Shown here: in pieces, positions 6,521 to 13,452 of the stretch
Layout: every line of letters begins with the position of its first letter
How positions within the stretch are numbered: the stretch's first letter is position 1
Source: a virus
Direction: 5' to 3' (one strand)
Virus record (IMG/VR): IMGVR_UViG_3300032738_000089
Span: 1 to 24,732 of that record
Length of the DNA stretch: 24,732 bases
Notes under the pieces: generated by a model
Databases searched by the model: none
Seen by the model: the letters and a program-made list of their open reading frames with translations, nothing else
What the model was told of the DNA's origin: nothing
Made by a program: the position numbers and the translations under genes

Positions 6521-6600
6521 GCCCCAGACCTGGAACTCCGCGAGGATTCCGTGCCCACCCCATAGGGTATTGCGGTCTGGGGCGTCTCATTTTGGGAGAC
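6521..6600 (+). promoter_or_regulatory. structured 5' leader with ribosome site in a hairpin
   Basis: A perfect 10-bp stem (GCCCCAGACC 6521-6530 with GGTCTGGGGC 6574-6583) encloses two hairpins. The first is GGAA-TCC / GGA-TTCC with a bulged C and a GCGA (GNRA) tetraloop at 6540-6543. The second is ACCC-CATA-GGGT at 6557-6568, with an outer GC/GC pair. Together they make a three-way junction. Immediately after, GTCTC 6584-6588 pairs with GAGAC 6596-6600, and the ribosome site GGGAG 6594-6598 lies in its loop and 3' strand. The ATG is at 6605. This looks like translational control of the next gene. I do not recognise a known riboswitch class. Pairings were found by eye, not by an energy calculation. 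Confidence 0.6.
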
Positions 6601-6604
6601 GGCC

Positions 6605-7378
6605 ATGACGAACCGCGCCCCCGCCTACCAGTTCTATCCCGACAAATGGGACAGTCACACGCTCCATTTATCGGACGCAGCGTACACGGCATATCATCGT
6701 TTGTTGAACTGGATTTGGTGTCACACGCCTGGGCAATTTCGGATCAAGTCCGAGCAAACTGTTTTGCAGATTGCGACACGATGTGACCCGGAAAAGTTCG
6801 CGGCCGTGTGGGCAGAGATCATGTCTCCGGCCATGCCCCTGCTCAAGAAGCGCGGCAAGTACCTTATATCAGGGGGGTTACGGAAAGAGGCCGAAAAGCA
6901 AAAGGCCCGGCGCGAGAAAGCCCGCGACAGTGCGAACGCAAGGTGGGAGCAATGCGAACGCAATGCGAGCGCATCCCCCGAGCAATGCTCTCCATCTGTA
7001 GTTACATCTCCATCTACAGTTGTATCTGTAAAAGGGGGAAAAGGCGAACATCCCTCCCTGCCGATGATCGTCAAGCAGTTCTGTTCAAAAGCAAAGTGGA
7101 TCGGGGACAAGGCCAAGGTCTGGCAATGCCTCTCCGATGCCATAGGCCATTACGGAGACGGCCCTGTCTCGGCCGAAGTCGCCAAGTGTGAGCCCGGCGA
7201 CAAGCCATGGGAGATCGCTGACCGCCTCAGCGGGAAAGACGGGCGGAAGAAGGACGGCCCCAAGACGCCGCCCATTGGCGCGAATCCCGAGACGCCGTCA
7301 TACAAGAAGCACGGCGTGACGGTCCGGACCGATGGACCATTGGCGACACCGGAGGAAGAGAAACACCTGGCTTTTTAG
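6605..7378 (+). CDS. DUF1376-type phage replication protein
   Basis: A 257-residue protein. Residues 8-100 match the DUF1376 (YdaU-like) pattern: FYPDKWDSHTLHLSDAAYTA, YHRLLNWIW and on through a winged-helix-like segment to KYLISGGLRKEAEKQ. A charged helix (QKARREKARDSANARW) follows, then a serine-rich linker and a C-terminal region with helical parts and a disordered tail. Members of this family usually sit directly before a DnaC-like helicase loader and are thought to start phage replication, as O-like or DnaD-like proteins do. The DnaC-like gene follows about 850 bases downstream, which fits. Expression is probably controlled by the structured leader. Confidence 0.78.
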   Translation: MTNRAPAYQFYPDKWDSHTLHLSDAAYTAYHRLLNWIWCHTPGQFRIKSEQTVLQIATRCDPEKFAAVWAEIMSPAMPLLKKRGKYLISGGLRKEAEKQKARREKARDSANARWEQCERNASASPEQCSPSVVTSPSTVVSVKGGKGEHPSLPMIVKQFCSKAKWIGDKAKVWQCLSDAIGHYGDGPVSAEVAKCEPGDKPWEIADRLSGKDGRKKDGPKTPPIGANPETPSYKKHGVTVRTDGPLATPEEEKHLAF

Positions 7379-7390
7379 GAGGGCGTGAGG

Positions 7391-7594
7391 ATGAACACGT
7401 GGGACGATATGAAACGCGCCATCAATGACGCGAAGACGATCATTCGTACGGCCGACGGATACGCCGCTGACATGGCGCGTATCATCGTGGGTCACCTTCG
7501 GTCGTGCCGTGTCTCTGCGGACACACTAAGCACGCTCAAGCGCGAGCTTCGGGACTGGGACATGCACAGGGCTACGTGGAAGGACAAAAAATGA
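7391..7594 (+). CDS. small hypothetical phage protein
   Basis: AGGAGGG at 7377-7383 is correctly spaced for ATG 7391. The in-frame GTG at 7385 is too close to that site and is rejected. The 67-residue product is helical and charged, with a probable coiled region (CRVSADTLSTLKRELRDWDM). No family recognised. It sits in the replication operon and shares a four-base overlap with the Lar-like gene. Confidence 0.65.
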   Translation: MNTWDDMKRAINDAKTIIRTADGYAADMARIIVGHLRSCRVSADTLSTLKRELRDWDMHRATWKDKK

Positions 7595-7788
7595 CCCATC
7601 CCAAGCTGCTGCCGGAGATCGCGCGGTGCCGATGTGGGAAGAGGCCCAAGCTGATGCCTTTTTGGAATGACGGCCACACGGAATGGAGCGTTCGGTGTTT
7701 TAGTTGTCTGTTGGTCGGGCCGTTTCGCATGACCGAGCGTGGCGCGATCAACGCGTGGAACCGAGTCATGGGGAGGGACGGAGGATGA
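7591..7788 (+). CDS. Lar-like restriction-alleviation zinc protein
   Basis: The start is ATG 7591 in an ATGA overlap; an upstream in-frame ATG at 7504 lies in the neighbour and is not needed. The 65-residue product fits the Lar family: CRCGKRP near the start, WSVRCFSCLLVGP in the middle, then TERGAINAWNRVM, which is the family's 'AI.aWN.R' ending. The cysteine pairs would bind one zinc. The first pair is C-x-C here rather than the usual C-x-x-C. Rac prophage Lar moderates type I restriction, but many phage homologues are untested, so the role is inferred from family only. Confidence 0.72.
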   Translation: MTHPKLLPEIARCRCGKRPKLMPFWNDGHTEWSVRCFSCLLVGPFRMTERGAINAWNRVMGRDGG

Positions 7789-7840
7789 CACACGCTGAAA
7801 TAATGGCGCTGGAGGCGGGGCCGGAGACGGATGCGCTGGT
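7785..7840 (+). repeat. 5' block shared by the two ABA-sandwich genes
   Basis: These 56 bases match 9195-9250 at 52 positions by hand count. They encode the same opening helix of both genes. The similarity drops sharply after this block. Confidence 0.9.
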
Positions 7841-8228
7841 CGGGAAAGCGCGCGAGATTGAACCAGTGCTGTCGTGGAGAGTCTACGGGCCTGACGATCC
7901 TGGCGCGTTCTGCTACATGGCGGGGTCAAAGCGCGAGGCCGAGGCTTGGCTGGCTGGAACACTTGAGCGCAATCCTGAAAGTTGGCTGAAGGATCACTAC
8001 GTCAAGAGCTACGAAGTCTACCGTCCCTATTCGAGGGACATCGCGGCGGCGTATGAGGCCGAGGAGGCGTTGCCGGAGGACAAGCGGAGACTCTATGCAG
8101 ACGCCTTGAAACAGATGACCGTTCCTGACCGGGCGTTTGGGCCGGATTACTACTGGGATTTTGCCCACGCATCCCCGCTCGACCGCTGCAAGGCGCTGCT
8201 GATGACCCTGAACGGGGAGAACGTGTGA
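7785..8228 (+). CDS. phage ABA-sandwich-like protein, copy 1
   Basis: A 147-residue protein opening with THAEIMALEAGPETDALV and ending with PYSRDIAAAYEAEEALPE, then FAHASPLDRCKALLMTL. This is the layout of the phage ABA sandwich domain family: an opening ALEAG.E.D.LV helix and a closing 'CRAALL' helix. The middle (WRVYGPDDPGAFCYMAGSKR on to WLKDHYVKSYEVY) is a beta-rich insert that the second copy lacks. The related gene begins at 9195. The function of this family is unknown. ATGA overlap in and GTGA overlap out. Confidence 0.72.
   Translation: MTHAEIMALEAGPETDALVGKAREIEPVLSWRVYGPDDPGAFCYMAGSKREAEAWLAGTLERNPESWLKDHYVKSYEVYRPYSRDIAAAYEAEEALPEDKRRLYADALKQMTVPDRAFGPDYYWDFAHASPLDRCKALLMTLNGENV
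8040..8087 (+). repeat. 3' block shared by the two ABA-sandwich genes
   Basis: These 48 bases match 9354-9401 at 46 positions by hand count. They encode IAAAYEAE(E/D)ALPEDKR. The stretch between this block and the 5' block is 199 bases here but 103 bases in the second gene, and does not align. Confidence 0.9.
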
Positions 8229-8806
8229 AACGCAACCTCGCACAATTCAACGTCCCTGCCCGCTTCCTCAACGCCTATGCCAAGGACTTCCCGCCCACGA
8301 TCCGCAACCAAGTGGGCGACCCGGCCAAGGTGGACAGTTACTTCATCACGGGGCCTGTGGGCACGGGTAAGACGCGGCTGGCCGTGGCGATCCTGCGGAA
8401 GTGGATCAACGGTGGACGCGCGGAAAAGGCCATGGGACGGGGGGACGTGCGACCCATGGAAACATCTGCCCTGTTTGTGAGCTTGCCGGATCTGCTCGAG
8501 GGAATCAGGGCGAGTTTCAGCCGGGAACGTGGCGACGGGCGAGAAAGTGAGGCGTCTTTGCTCTGGCCGGTCACACACGCGCAAGCGCTGATCCTTGACG
8601 ACATGGGCGCGGAGAAAAAAAGCGAATGGTCGTTCAGTGTCGTCTACACGTTGATCGGGGGCCGGTACAACTCGATGCGTCCGACCATCGTCACGAGCAA
8701 CATGGGCATTGACGAGATCAAGGCGTGGGAACCGCGTATCGCGTCCCGCCTTGGGTCGTATCATCAGGTGGACTTGAACGGGCCGGATAGGAGGTCGGAG
8801 GAATGA
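8225..8806 (+). CDS. DnaC-like replicative helicase loader (AAA+ ATPase)
   Basis: The start is GTG 8225 in a GTGA overlap. The 193-residue protein has Walker A GPVGTGKT (43-50), Walker B LILDDMG (122-128), sensor-1 VTSN (156-159) and RIASRL (171-176), which supplies the arginine finger. This is the compact DnaC/IstB-type loader, somewhat shorter than E. coli DnaC and lacking a long N-terminal DnaB-binding domain. It would load a hexameric helicase, host DnaB or one outside the window, at the phage origin with the DUF1376-type protein. No transposase accompanies it, so an IstB identity is unlikely. Confidence 0.85.
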   Translation: MKRNLAQFNVPARFLNAYAKDFPPTIRNQVGDPAKVDSYFITGPVGTGKTRLAVAILRKWINGGRAEKAMGRGDVRPMETSALFVSLPDLLEGIRASFSRERGDGRESEASLLWPVTHAQALILDDMGAEKKSEWSFSVVYTLIGGRYNSMRPTIVTSNMGIDEIKAWEPRIASRLGSYHQVDLNGPDRRSEE

Positions 8807-9198
8807 GCGACTGGTACACGGACGAGGTGAAGGCGGCGCTGGAGATCGCGCCGGTGGAGTGGGCCTCAAACAGTGACCCAAAGACAAGGCTCCGCATGTC
8901 CGGTGAGGGCGGGGTGCTTTGGCTGGAGATCAACGCACTCTCTGAAGGCAGCGCAGACGAAGACGACTGGCGCGAACTCGACGGGTACGATGACTTTGAG
9001 GCCCAGTCCCTGATCGAGAAGGCGCTGCGGGAGTGGCTGGAGGCGAAAGCCAAAGAGATGGGCGTTGGGCTGTCAATCGAGTGGCGCGTAGGCCAAGTGG
9101 TTTTCTACTTCGGCGGGAAGGACGTGTGGCGAGATAACGCATATCTTCCCGCCCTCGCCGCTGCGGTGCTGGCTGTACACAAGGAGGAAAAACCATGA
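8803..9198 (+). CDS. hypothetical phage protein
   Basis: The start ATG 8803 is eight bases after AGGAGG 8789-8794. The 131-residue product is acidic in its first half (SEGSADEDDWRELDGYDDFE), with a helix ALREWLEAKAKEMG, then strands ending in VFYFGGKD and a last helix AYLPALAAAVLAVHKEE. The final strand and helix loosely recall the end of the ABA-sandwich proteins on either side, but I see no convincing match to their opening. It may be a distant relative. Function unknown. Confidence 0.65.
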   Translation: MSDWYTDEVKAALEIAPVEWASNSDPKTRLRMSGEGGVLWLEINALSEGSADEDDWRELDGYDDFEAQSLIEKALREWLEAKAKEMGVGLSIEWRVGQVVFYFGGKDVWRDNAYLPALAAAVLAVHKEEKP

Positions 9199-9569
9199 CA
9201 CACGCTGAGATCATGGCGCTGGAGGCCGGGCCGGAGACGGATACGCTGGTGGCTGAGGCAGTCAATGGTGACATTCAGTGTGAATATGACGTGGTGGATA
9301 CAAAAGGGGAAGTCGTCAAACACGTCAAGCAGTTCAAGTTTTACTCAACCAAGATCGCGGCGGCGTATGAGGCTGAGGATGCGTTGCCGGAGGACAAGCG
9401 GGAGGCGTTCGCCGAGGCGCTTGAAGATGTGTTGGGCATTCCGCCAGTGTGGGATACAGACAGATCGTTGCACCACACATGGGTGATCGCCCACGCAGCA
9501 CCTATCGACCGCTGCAAGGGCGTGCTCGTGGCCTTGTTCGGGGAACAAGATGAAGAGCGTGAAGATTGA
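9195..9569 (+). CDS. phage ABA-sandwich-like protein, copy 2
   Basis: A 124-residue paralogue of the gene at 7785, starting after AAGGAGG 9181-9187. It shares the opening THAEIMALEAGPETDTLV and the block IAAAYEAEDALPEDKR, and ends with AHAAPIDRCKGVLVALF. Its central insert is shorter and different (CEYDVVDTKGEVVKHVKQFK). A role shared with the first copy but with a different specificity core is plausible, though untested. The last 20 bases overlap the next gene. Confidence 0.72.
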   Translation: MTHAEIMALEAGPETDTLVAEAVNGDIQCEYDVVDTKGEVVKHVKQFKFYSTKIAAAYEAEDALPEDKREAFAEALEDVLGIPPVWDTDRSLHHTWVIAHAAPIDRCKGVLVALFGEQDEERED

Positions 9570-9849
9570 CGTCAACTCGTGCGCCTTTTGTGATGCAAGC
9601 CGGAAACACGTCCCCATGCCAATAGGGGGCAGTGTGCGAGACATTGAGCGTTGCCTTGCCTCTGTGATAGCGGCGTTAAACGCTGGGGGAGTGATGACTA
9701 AAGCAAGTTGCTGCGGACATGGAAAACGCTGGGGGAACATCGCACTAGAAGACGGGAGGGAGTTGTTCGTTATTCCAGACCACCAAACGGCCCGGCGACT
9801 GGAGTTGATTTTGAATCGAGAGAAAAAGGAGAGGGGCGATGATGCGTAA
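9550..9849 (+). CDS. conserved-looking cysteine-rich phage protein
   Basis: A 99-residue product with CAFCDASRKHVPMPIGGSVR at the start and a central GGVMTKASCCGHGKRWGNI, then LEDGRELFVI. The C-x-x-C pair plus the CCGH motif could form a metal site. Similar short phage proteins with an 'ASCCGHG...DGREL' core exist, as far as I recall, without known function. GGGGAA lies just before ATG 9550, and the gene overlaps both neighbours in other frames. Confidence 0.65.
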   Translation: MKSVKIDVNSCAFCDASRKHVPMPIGGSVRDIERCLASVIAALNAGGVMTKASCCGHGKRWGNIALEDGRELFVIPDHQTARRLELILNREKKERGDDA

Positions 9850-10138
9850 TCATCCCGTAGCCGTGCCCGTCGCCGTCGCCGCGGCCGCTTTCGTCGCCAT
9901 GTCCTTTGTGTGGGAGCCGTGGCCCGAGCCTGGGGAAAGGGTCTATGTGAAGGCGGATCGTTGCATGGGGGTTGTCGTTACCTCGGAGATATCGGGCGCT
10001 TGGGTGAGAATCAGAATCCCGAAGTTGGGGAGAAACGTGTATCAGACGATTTGGCTGCGGTGGTGCGAGTTTGATCGGTTGGGCGAGGGCGTATACGTGC
10101 CGCCGAGTGTTTGGGTAAGGGAGAGGGTCGATGACTGA
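9839..10138 (+). CDS. small protein with N-terminal hydrophobic helix and SH3-like domain
   Basis: AGGAG at 9827-9831 precedes ATG 9839; ATG 9842 is a close alternative. The 99-residue product starts RNHPVAVPVAVAAAAFVAMS, a membrane anchor or signal-like helix. It continues PEPGERVYVKADRCMGVVVT and a strand-rich part with WVRIRIPKLG, which suggests a small SH3-like barrel. The order anchor-then-barrel would place the barrel outside the membrane or facing the cytoplasm, depending on topology. No family recognised. Confidence 0.6.
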   Translation: MMRNHPVAVPVAVAAAAFVAMSFVWEPWPEPGERVYVKADRCMGVVVTSEISGAWVRIRIPKLGRNVYQTIWLRWCEFDRLGEGVYVPPSVWVRERVDD

Positions 10139-10406
10139 CACGGAAAAGCGGATCGTGGAGATCAAGAGGGCGTGCCGCTCGGGTAAGCAGATAAGCGTGT
10201 TCAATACGGGGTGGCTACTTGGTCAATACGACTTCCATTCCGCGCAGATCGCCAAGCTGCGGGAGGCGTTGCTGAAACTGATACCGATGGCCAAGGAGGC
10301 GATGGACGCGGCCAATTCTGAATATGGCATTGACCACTTGTCAAACGAGGAAATGGCCGTGAGAGAGCAGTGTCTCAAGGCGCTGGCTGAAACGGAGGGC
10401 CGATGA
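10131..10406 (+). CDS. small helical phage protein
   Basis: A 91-residue product overlapping the previous gene by eight bases. It opens with a basic helix (TDTEKRIVEIKRACRSGKQI). The second half is a likely coiled coil (AQIAKLREALLKLIPMAKEA) ending in a helix with EQCLKALAETEG. Phage proteins with this 'LREAL..L...A' ending are common and uncharacterised. It directly precedes the helicase gene, with an ATGA overlap. Confidence 0.62.
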   Translation: MTDTEKRIVEIKRACRSGKQISVFNTGWLLGQYDFHSAQIAKLREALLKLIPMAKEAMDAANSEYGIDHLSNEEMAVREQCLKALAETEGR

Positions 10407-11797
10407 TGGAGTATGGAGAGTTTCTTGCGGGGAAGGGCGCGGCGACTGCGGACGCCGGTATCAAAGTTGAAGAGTTGAATCCGATGCTCTTTGACTTTCA
10501 AGAGGACATCACGCGATGGGCATTGCGTCGTGGCCGGGCGGCCATCTTCGCATCATGCGGACTTGGCAAAACTCCGATGCAGCTTGATTGGGCCAATCAG
10601 ATCCACCTTGATTCAGGGAAGCGCATCCTGATCGTGGCCCCGCTGGCGGTGTCGATGCAGACCGTTCAAGAGGGCGTCAAGTTTGGCGTGGACGTGACCA
10701 TATCCAAGGACGGCGGCAACCTGTCGCCCGGAATCACGATCACGAACTACGAGCGATTGCACCATTTCAGCCCTGACGACTTCGGCGGAATCGTCCTTGA
10801 CGAGTCGAGCATTCTCAAGGGGTTTGATGGGAAGTTCCGCAAGATGGTAACGGGCTTTGCGCGATCGATCCCGTATCGCCTCGGCTGCACGGCCACGCCC
10901 GCGCCCAATGACTTGATGGAGCTTGCCAATCATTCAGAGTTCCTTGAGATCTTGACGGGCAAGCAGATCCTGGCCATGTTCTTTCGGCAGGACGGAAACA
11001 GCGTTCATTCGTGGCGTCTGAAGGGTCACGCGGAGGAATCGTTCTGGCGCTGGATGGGGACGTGGTCCGTGGCGTTGCGTGAGCCGGCCGACCTGGGATA
11101 CGAAAATCGCGGCTTCAATCTGCCGCCGATCAAGTTCCACGATTGGACAATCAAGAGCGGGCCAGTGCCCGGCTTCCTGTTCGTCATGGAGGCCCGGACA
11201 CTGGCCGATCAACGCGCGGCGCGTCGGGCGAGCATGCCTGAGCGCGTGGAGTGCGCGACGCGGATCGCAAACAACTGCACGGACCCATGCTTGGTCTGGT
11301 GCGACCTGAATGCCGAAAGCGAAGCGCTGACGAAGGCTATCCCCGATGCCGTACAGGTTCAGGGATCAGACAGCATGGAACACAAGGAAAACGCCCTGCT
11401 CGGATTCAGCCGAGGCGAGATCCGTGTGCTTGTGACCAAGCCTGCCATTGCGGGCTTCGGCATGAACTGGCAGCATTGCGCGCAGATGGTGTTTGTTGGA
11501 GTGTCGCACAGTTATGAGCGGTTCTATCAGGCCATCCGTCGATGCTGGCGGTTCGGCCAGACACGGCCCGTGGATGTCCACGTTATCACGGCCGAGGCCG
11601 AGGGGGCCGTTGTGGCGAACATCAAGAGGAAGGAAAAGGCCGCTGACAAGATGATGGCTGAAATTGTGAAGCACATGGACGTTTACTCGGACGTGAGCAA
11701 GCATCGGAAGCGCAACGGGATCGTTTACGAGCCTGAGGTCAAGATGGAGCTTCCGACATGGCTCAAGACAGGAGGAATCAATGGGCGCGGTCATTGA
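10403..11797 (+). CDS. phage SNF2-like superfamily 2 helicase
   Basis: A 464-residue protein. Motif I is ASCGLGKT (50-57), motif Ia LIVAPLAV, motif II VLDES (131-135) in place of DEAH, motif III CTATPAPND (162-170), and the C-terminal half ends with motif VI QAIRRCWRFGQTRPV (376-390). This is the single-chain phage helicase type related to SNF2 and type III restriction helicases. The nuclease domain of restriction subunits is absent. A DNA methyltransferase starts 17 bases before its stop, a pairing seen in other phages. Likely role: ATP-driven DNA remodelling or translocation in replication or modification. ATG 10406 is better spaced from GGAGG 10394-10398 than ATG 10403 and may be the true start. 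Confidence 0.85.
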   Translation: MMEYGEFLAGKGAATADAGIKVEELNPMLFDFQEDITRWALRRGRAAIFASCGLGKTPMQLDWANQIHLDSGKRILIVAPLAVSMQTVQEGVKFGVDVTISKDGGNLSPGITITNYERLHHFSPDDFGGIVLDESSILKGFDGKFRKMVTGFARSIPYRLGCTATPAPNDLMELANHSEFLEILTGKQILAMFFRQDGNSVHSWRLKGHAEESFWRWMGTWSVALREPADLGYENRGFNLPPIKFHDWTIKSGPVPGFLFVMEARTLADQRAARRASMPERVECATRIANNCTDPCLVWCDLNAESEALTKAIPDAVQVQGSDSMEHKENALLGFSRGEIRVLVTKPAIAGFGMNWQHCAQMVFVGVSHSYERFYQAIRRCWRFGQTRPVDVHVITAEAEGAVVANIKRKEKAADKMMAEIVKHMDVYSDVSKHRKRNGIVYEPEVKMELPTWLKTGGINGRGH

Positions 11798-12746
11798 CCA
11801 GAAGTCGGGCGAGACTTGGACGCTGTATCAGGGCGATTCGTGCGAGATCATCCGAGACGTTGCCGATGAATCAATCGGGCTGTCCGTATTCAGTCCGCCG
11901 TTTCCGGGCATGTACGCTTACACGGACAGCGACCGCGATTTGGGCAACTCAAAGAGCATGTCTGAGTTGCTGGCCCATTTCAGCTACATCATTCCCGAGA
12001 TTCTGCGGATCACCATGCCGGGCCGGTCGTGTGCGATCCACTTGACACAGGAGCCGGTATTCAAGGGTCGGGATGGCTACGTGGGCCTGCGTGACTTCAG
12101 GGGTGACATGATACGGGCCATGGAGGCGGGTGGGTGGATTTTTTACGGCGAGCACACCATCGACAAGTGCCCGCAGCTCAAGGCCATTCGGACAAAGGAT
12201 CATTCGCTGCTTTTCAAGACTCTGGGCACGGACAGCGCCGATTGCCGGGCCGCCATGGCCGACCATCTGATCCAGTTTCGCAAGCCGGGCGAAAACGCGG
12301 TCAAGATTCCATCGGGCAATCATCCGAGGTGGAATCCCGATGGGGGATGGATCACGGCCAATGAGTGGATCGAATGGGCCGCCCCTGTCTGGTATCGCGC
12401 TGGCGGGGCGGCCGGATACCCGGAACACGATCAGAGCACAAGCGGAATCCGCGAAACGGACGTGCTCAAAACGAAGCCGGCCAAAGAGGATCGAGACGAA
12501 AAGCACATCTGCCCGTTGCAGCTTGGCGTCATTGAACGATGCGTGAAGCTGTGGAGCGCCCCTGGCGATGTCGTATTCTCGCCGTTTGCGGGGATCGGGT
12601 CCGAGGGTTACACAGCCGTCCGCCTTGGGCGTCGATTCGTCGGCATTGAACTGAAGGCGTCATACTGGCGGGCTGCATGCGGGAATATCGCGCGCGCCGA
12701 GGCTATGGGCGATCAGGGCACGCTATTTGGGGAGCATTTAGAATGA
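11781..12746 (+). CDS. DNA methyltransferase, amino-MTase beta type
   Basis: A 321-residue protein with GGAGGA just upstream. The catalytic motif IV is FSPPF (37-41). The AdoMet-binding motif I comes late, at VFSPFAGIGSEGYTAVRLGR (265-284), followed by RFVGIEL as motif II. Motif IV before motif I is the beta arrangement. An SPPF box instead of DPPY is more often seen in N4-cytosine enzymes, so m4C is the better guess, with m6A possible. Residues 245-262 (PLQLGVIERCVKLWSAPGD) match the usual helix before motif I. No restriction nuclease is beside it, so it probably protects phage DNA or regulates it, working with the coupled helicase. Confidence 0.87.
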   Translation: MGAVIDQKSGETWTLYQGDSCEIIRDVADESIGLSVFSPPFPGMYAYTDSDRDLGNSKSMSELLAHFSYIIPEILRITMPGRSCAIHLTQEPVFKGRDGYVGLRDFRGDMIRAMEAGGWIFYGEHTIDKCPQLKAIRTKDHSLLFKTLGTDSADCRAAMADHLIQFRKPGENAVKIPSGNHPRWNPDGGWITANEWIEWAAPVWYRAGGAAGYPEHDQSTSGIRETDVLKTKPAKEDRDEKHICPLQLGVIERCVKLWSAPGDVVFSPFAGIGSEGYTAVRLGRRFVGIELKASYWRAACGNIARAEAMGDQGTLFGEHLE

Positions 12747-12796
12747 CCGCAGCCGCGTCATTCGTGATTGCCGGATGCGTGATGCTTGGGAGGTAG
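12743..12796 (+). CDS. possible 17-residue peptide
   Basis: ATG 12743 overlaps the methyltransferase TGA, with GGGGAG at 12729-12734 eight bases upstream. The short product (TAAASFVIAGCVMLGR) is hydrophobic, and its stop lies five bases before the next ATG. It may only serve to carry ribosomes to the next start. Too short to judge by composition. Confidence 0.25.
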   Translation: MTAAASFVIAGCVMLGR

Positions 12797-12800
12797 GCCA

Positions 12801-13091
12801 ATGGAAACGGGAAAGGCGACAATCACGTTCATTGATCGCGGGTTTTTGTGCGACGTGGAAGATATCAAGATTGATCTGCCGAAGGCTGAAATTACGGGCG
12901 CGGATGTTGTGGCCTGCTGGAAAAGCCTATGCGATCCGGGTATCTGTGTGGAGGCCGCAATACCAATACATCCATTCGCTGTAGAGTGGCTTCGCAAATG
13001 GTGGGTGGGTTTCAGGAACAGCCGGATGCTCATGCGTAGGGCCAACAGGCGGCGCGTGAGACGGCAACGGGCTTTGATAAGGAGACGGTGA
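12801..13091 (+). CDS. small hypothetical phage protein with basic tail
   Basis: GGGAGG at 12788-12793 is seven bases before ATG 12801. An alternative frame starting at 12775 fits this site less well. The 96-residue product has a beta-rich start (ATITFIDRGFLCDVEDIKID), a middle helix and an arginine-rich end (MLMRRANRRRVRRQRALIRR). The tail would bind nucleic acid or sit near a membrane. No family recognised. The stop overlaps the next ATG by one base. Confidence 0.55.
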   Translation: METGKATITFIDRGFLCDVEDIKIDLPKAEITGADVVACWKSLCDPGICVEAAIPIHPFAVEWLRKWWVGFRNSRMLMRRANRRRVRRQRALIRRR

Positions 13092-13291
13092 TGGATGAAG
13101 ACCGGGTCTGCCCCACCTGTACTTGGTGGCACTATCTCACCGACACGGACGCGTTGTGTAAGCGCCATGCGCCGGTTGTGATCCAGTCTGGGCCAGATGC
13201 AGGAATTACCGAATGGCCGATGACGGAACCTGAAGATTCCTGCGGCGATTGGGAGGCCGTGCCTGTGCATGGGGATGGAAAGGAAAAATGA
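13091..13291 (+). CDS. small cysteine-rich phage protein
   Basis: AAGGAGA at 13079-13085 supports ATG 13091 over the in-frame GTG 13088. The 66-residue product has CPTCTWW near the start, a third cysteine in ALCKRHAPV, and ends with EWPMTEPEDSCGDWEAV. The pattern 'C..C.W.....C.R..P....WP.T...D.CG.W' is common in short phage and bacterial proteins and may hold a metal. Function unknown. It overlaps the following membrane protein by four bases. Confidence 0.65.
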   Translation: MDEDRVCPTCTWWHYLTDTDALCKRHAPVVIQSGPDAGITEWPMTEPEDSCGDWEAVPVHGDGKEK

Positions 13292-13419
13292 TGAGCGGAA
13301 TGAACGTGTTGGAAAGCATTGGCCTTCTGGCGATTATCTTCGTGTTCTCTCTTGGGGTGGCCGACATCCTCCTGTGGGTTTGCCGGCTGGGGCGGCATGA
13401 ATACGCCAAGAAGCCTTGA
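13288..13419 (+). CDS. 43-residue membrane microprotein
   Basis: ATG 13288 overlaps the previous stop; ATG 13291 is an alternative. GGAAAGGA lies a few bases upstream. One hydrophobic helix (IGLLAIIFVFSLGVADILLW) is followed by a basic end (VCRLGRHEYAKKP), so the C-terminus should stay in the cytoplasm. The stop TGA 13417-13419 lies within the -35 box of the next promoter, the same layout as the microprotein at 6365. No family recognised. Confidence 0.6.
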   Translation: MMSGMNVLESIGLLAIIFVFSLGVADILLWVCRLGRHEYAKKP

Positions 13420-13444
13420 CACCGTAACCCGCATCGGCTATAAT
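13416..13444 (+). promoter_or_regulatory. full-consensus sigma-70 promoter
   Basis: TTGACA 13416-13421, exactly 17 bases, then TATAAT 13439-13444. Both boxes match the sigma-70 consensus at every position. Transcription should start about 13450-13452, directly at the ATG of the Com-like gene at 13453. A promoter this strong would act without a phage activator. Confidence 0.92.
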
Positions 13445-13452
13445 GCGCCCCG

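Noticed and set aside
6521-6593. Intrinsic terminator made by the GC-rich 10-bp stem
   Set aside because: The bases after the stem are GTCTCATTTT, which is not a proper T-run and itself pairs with the ribosome-site hairpin.
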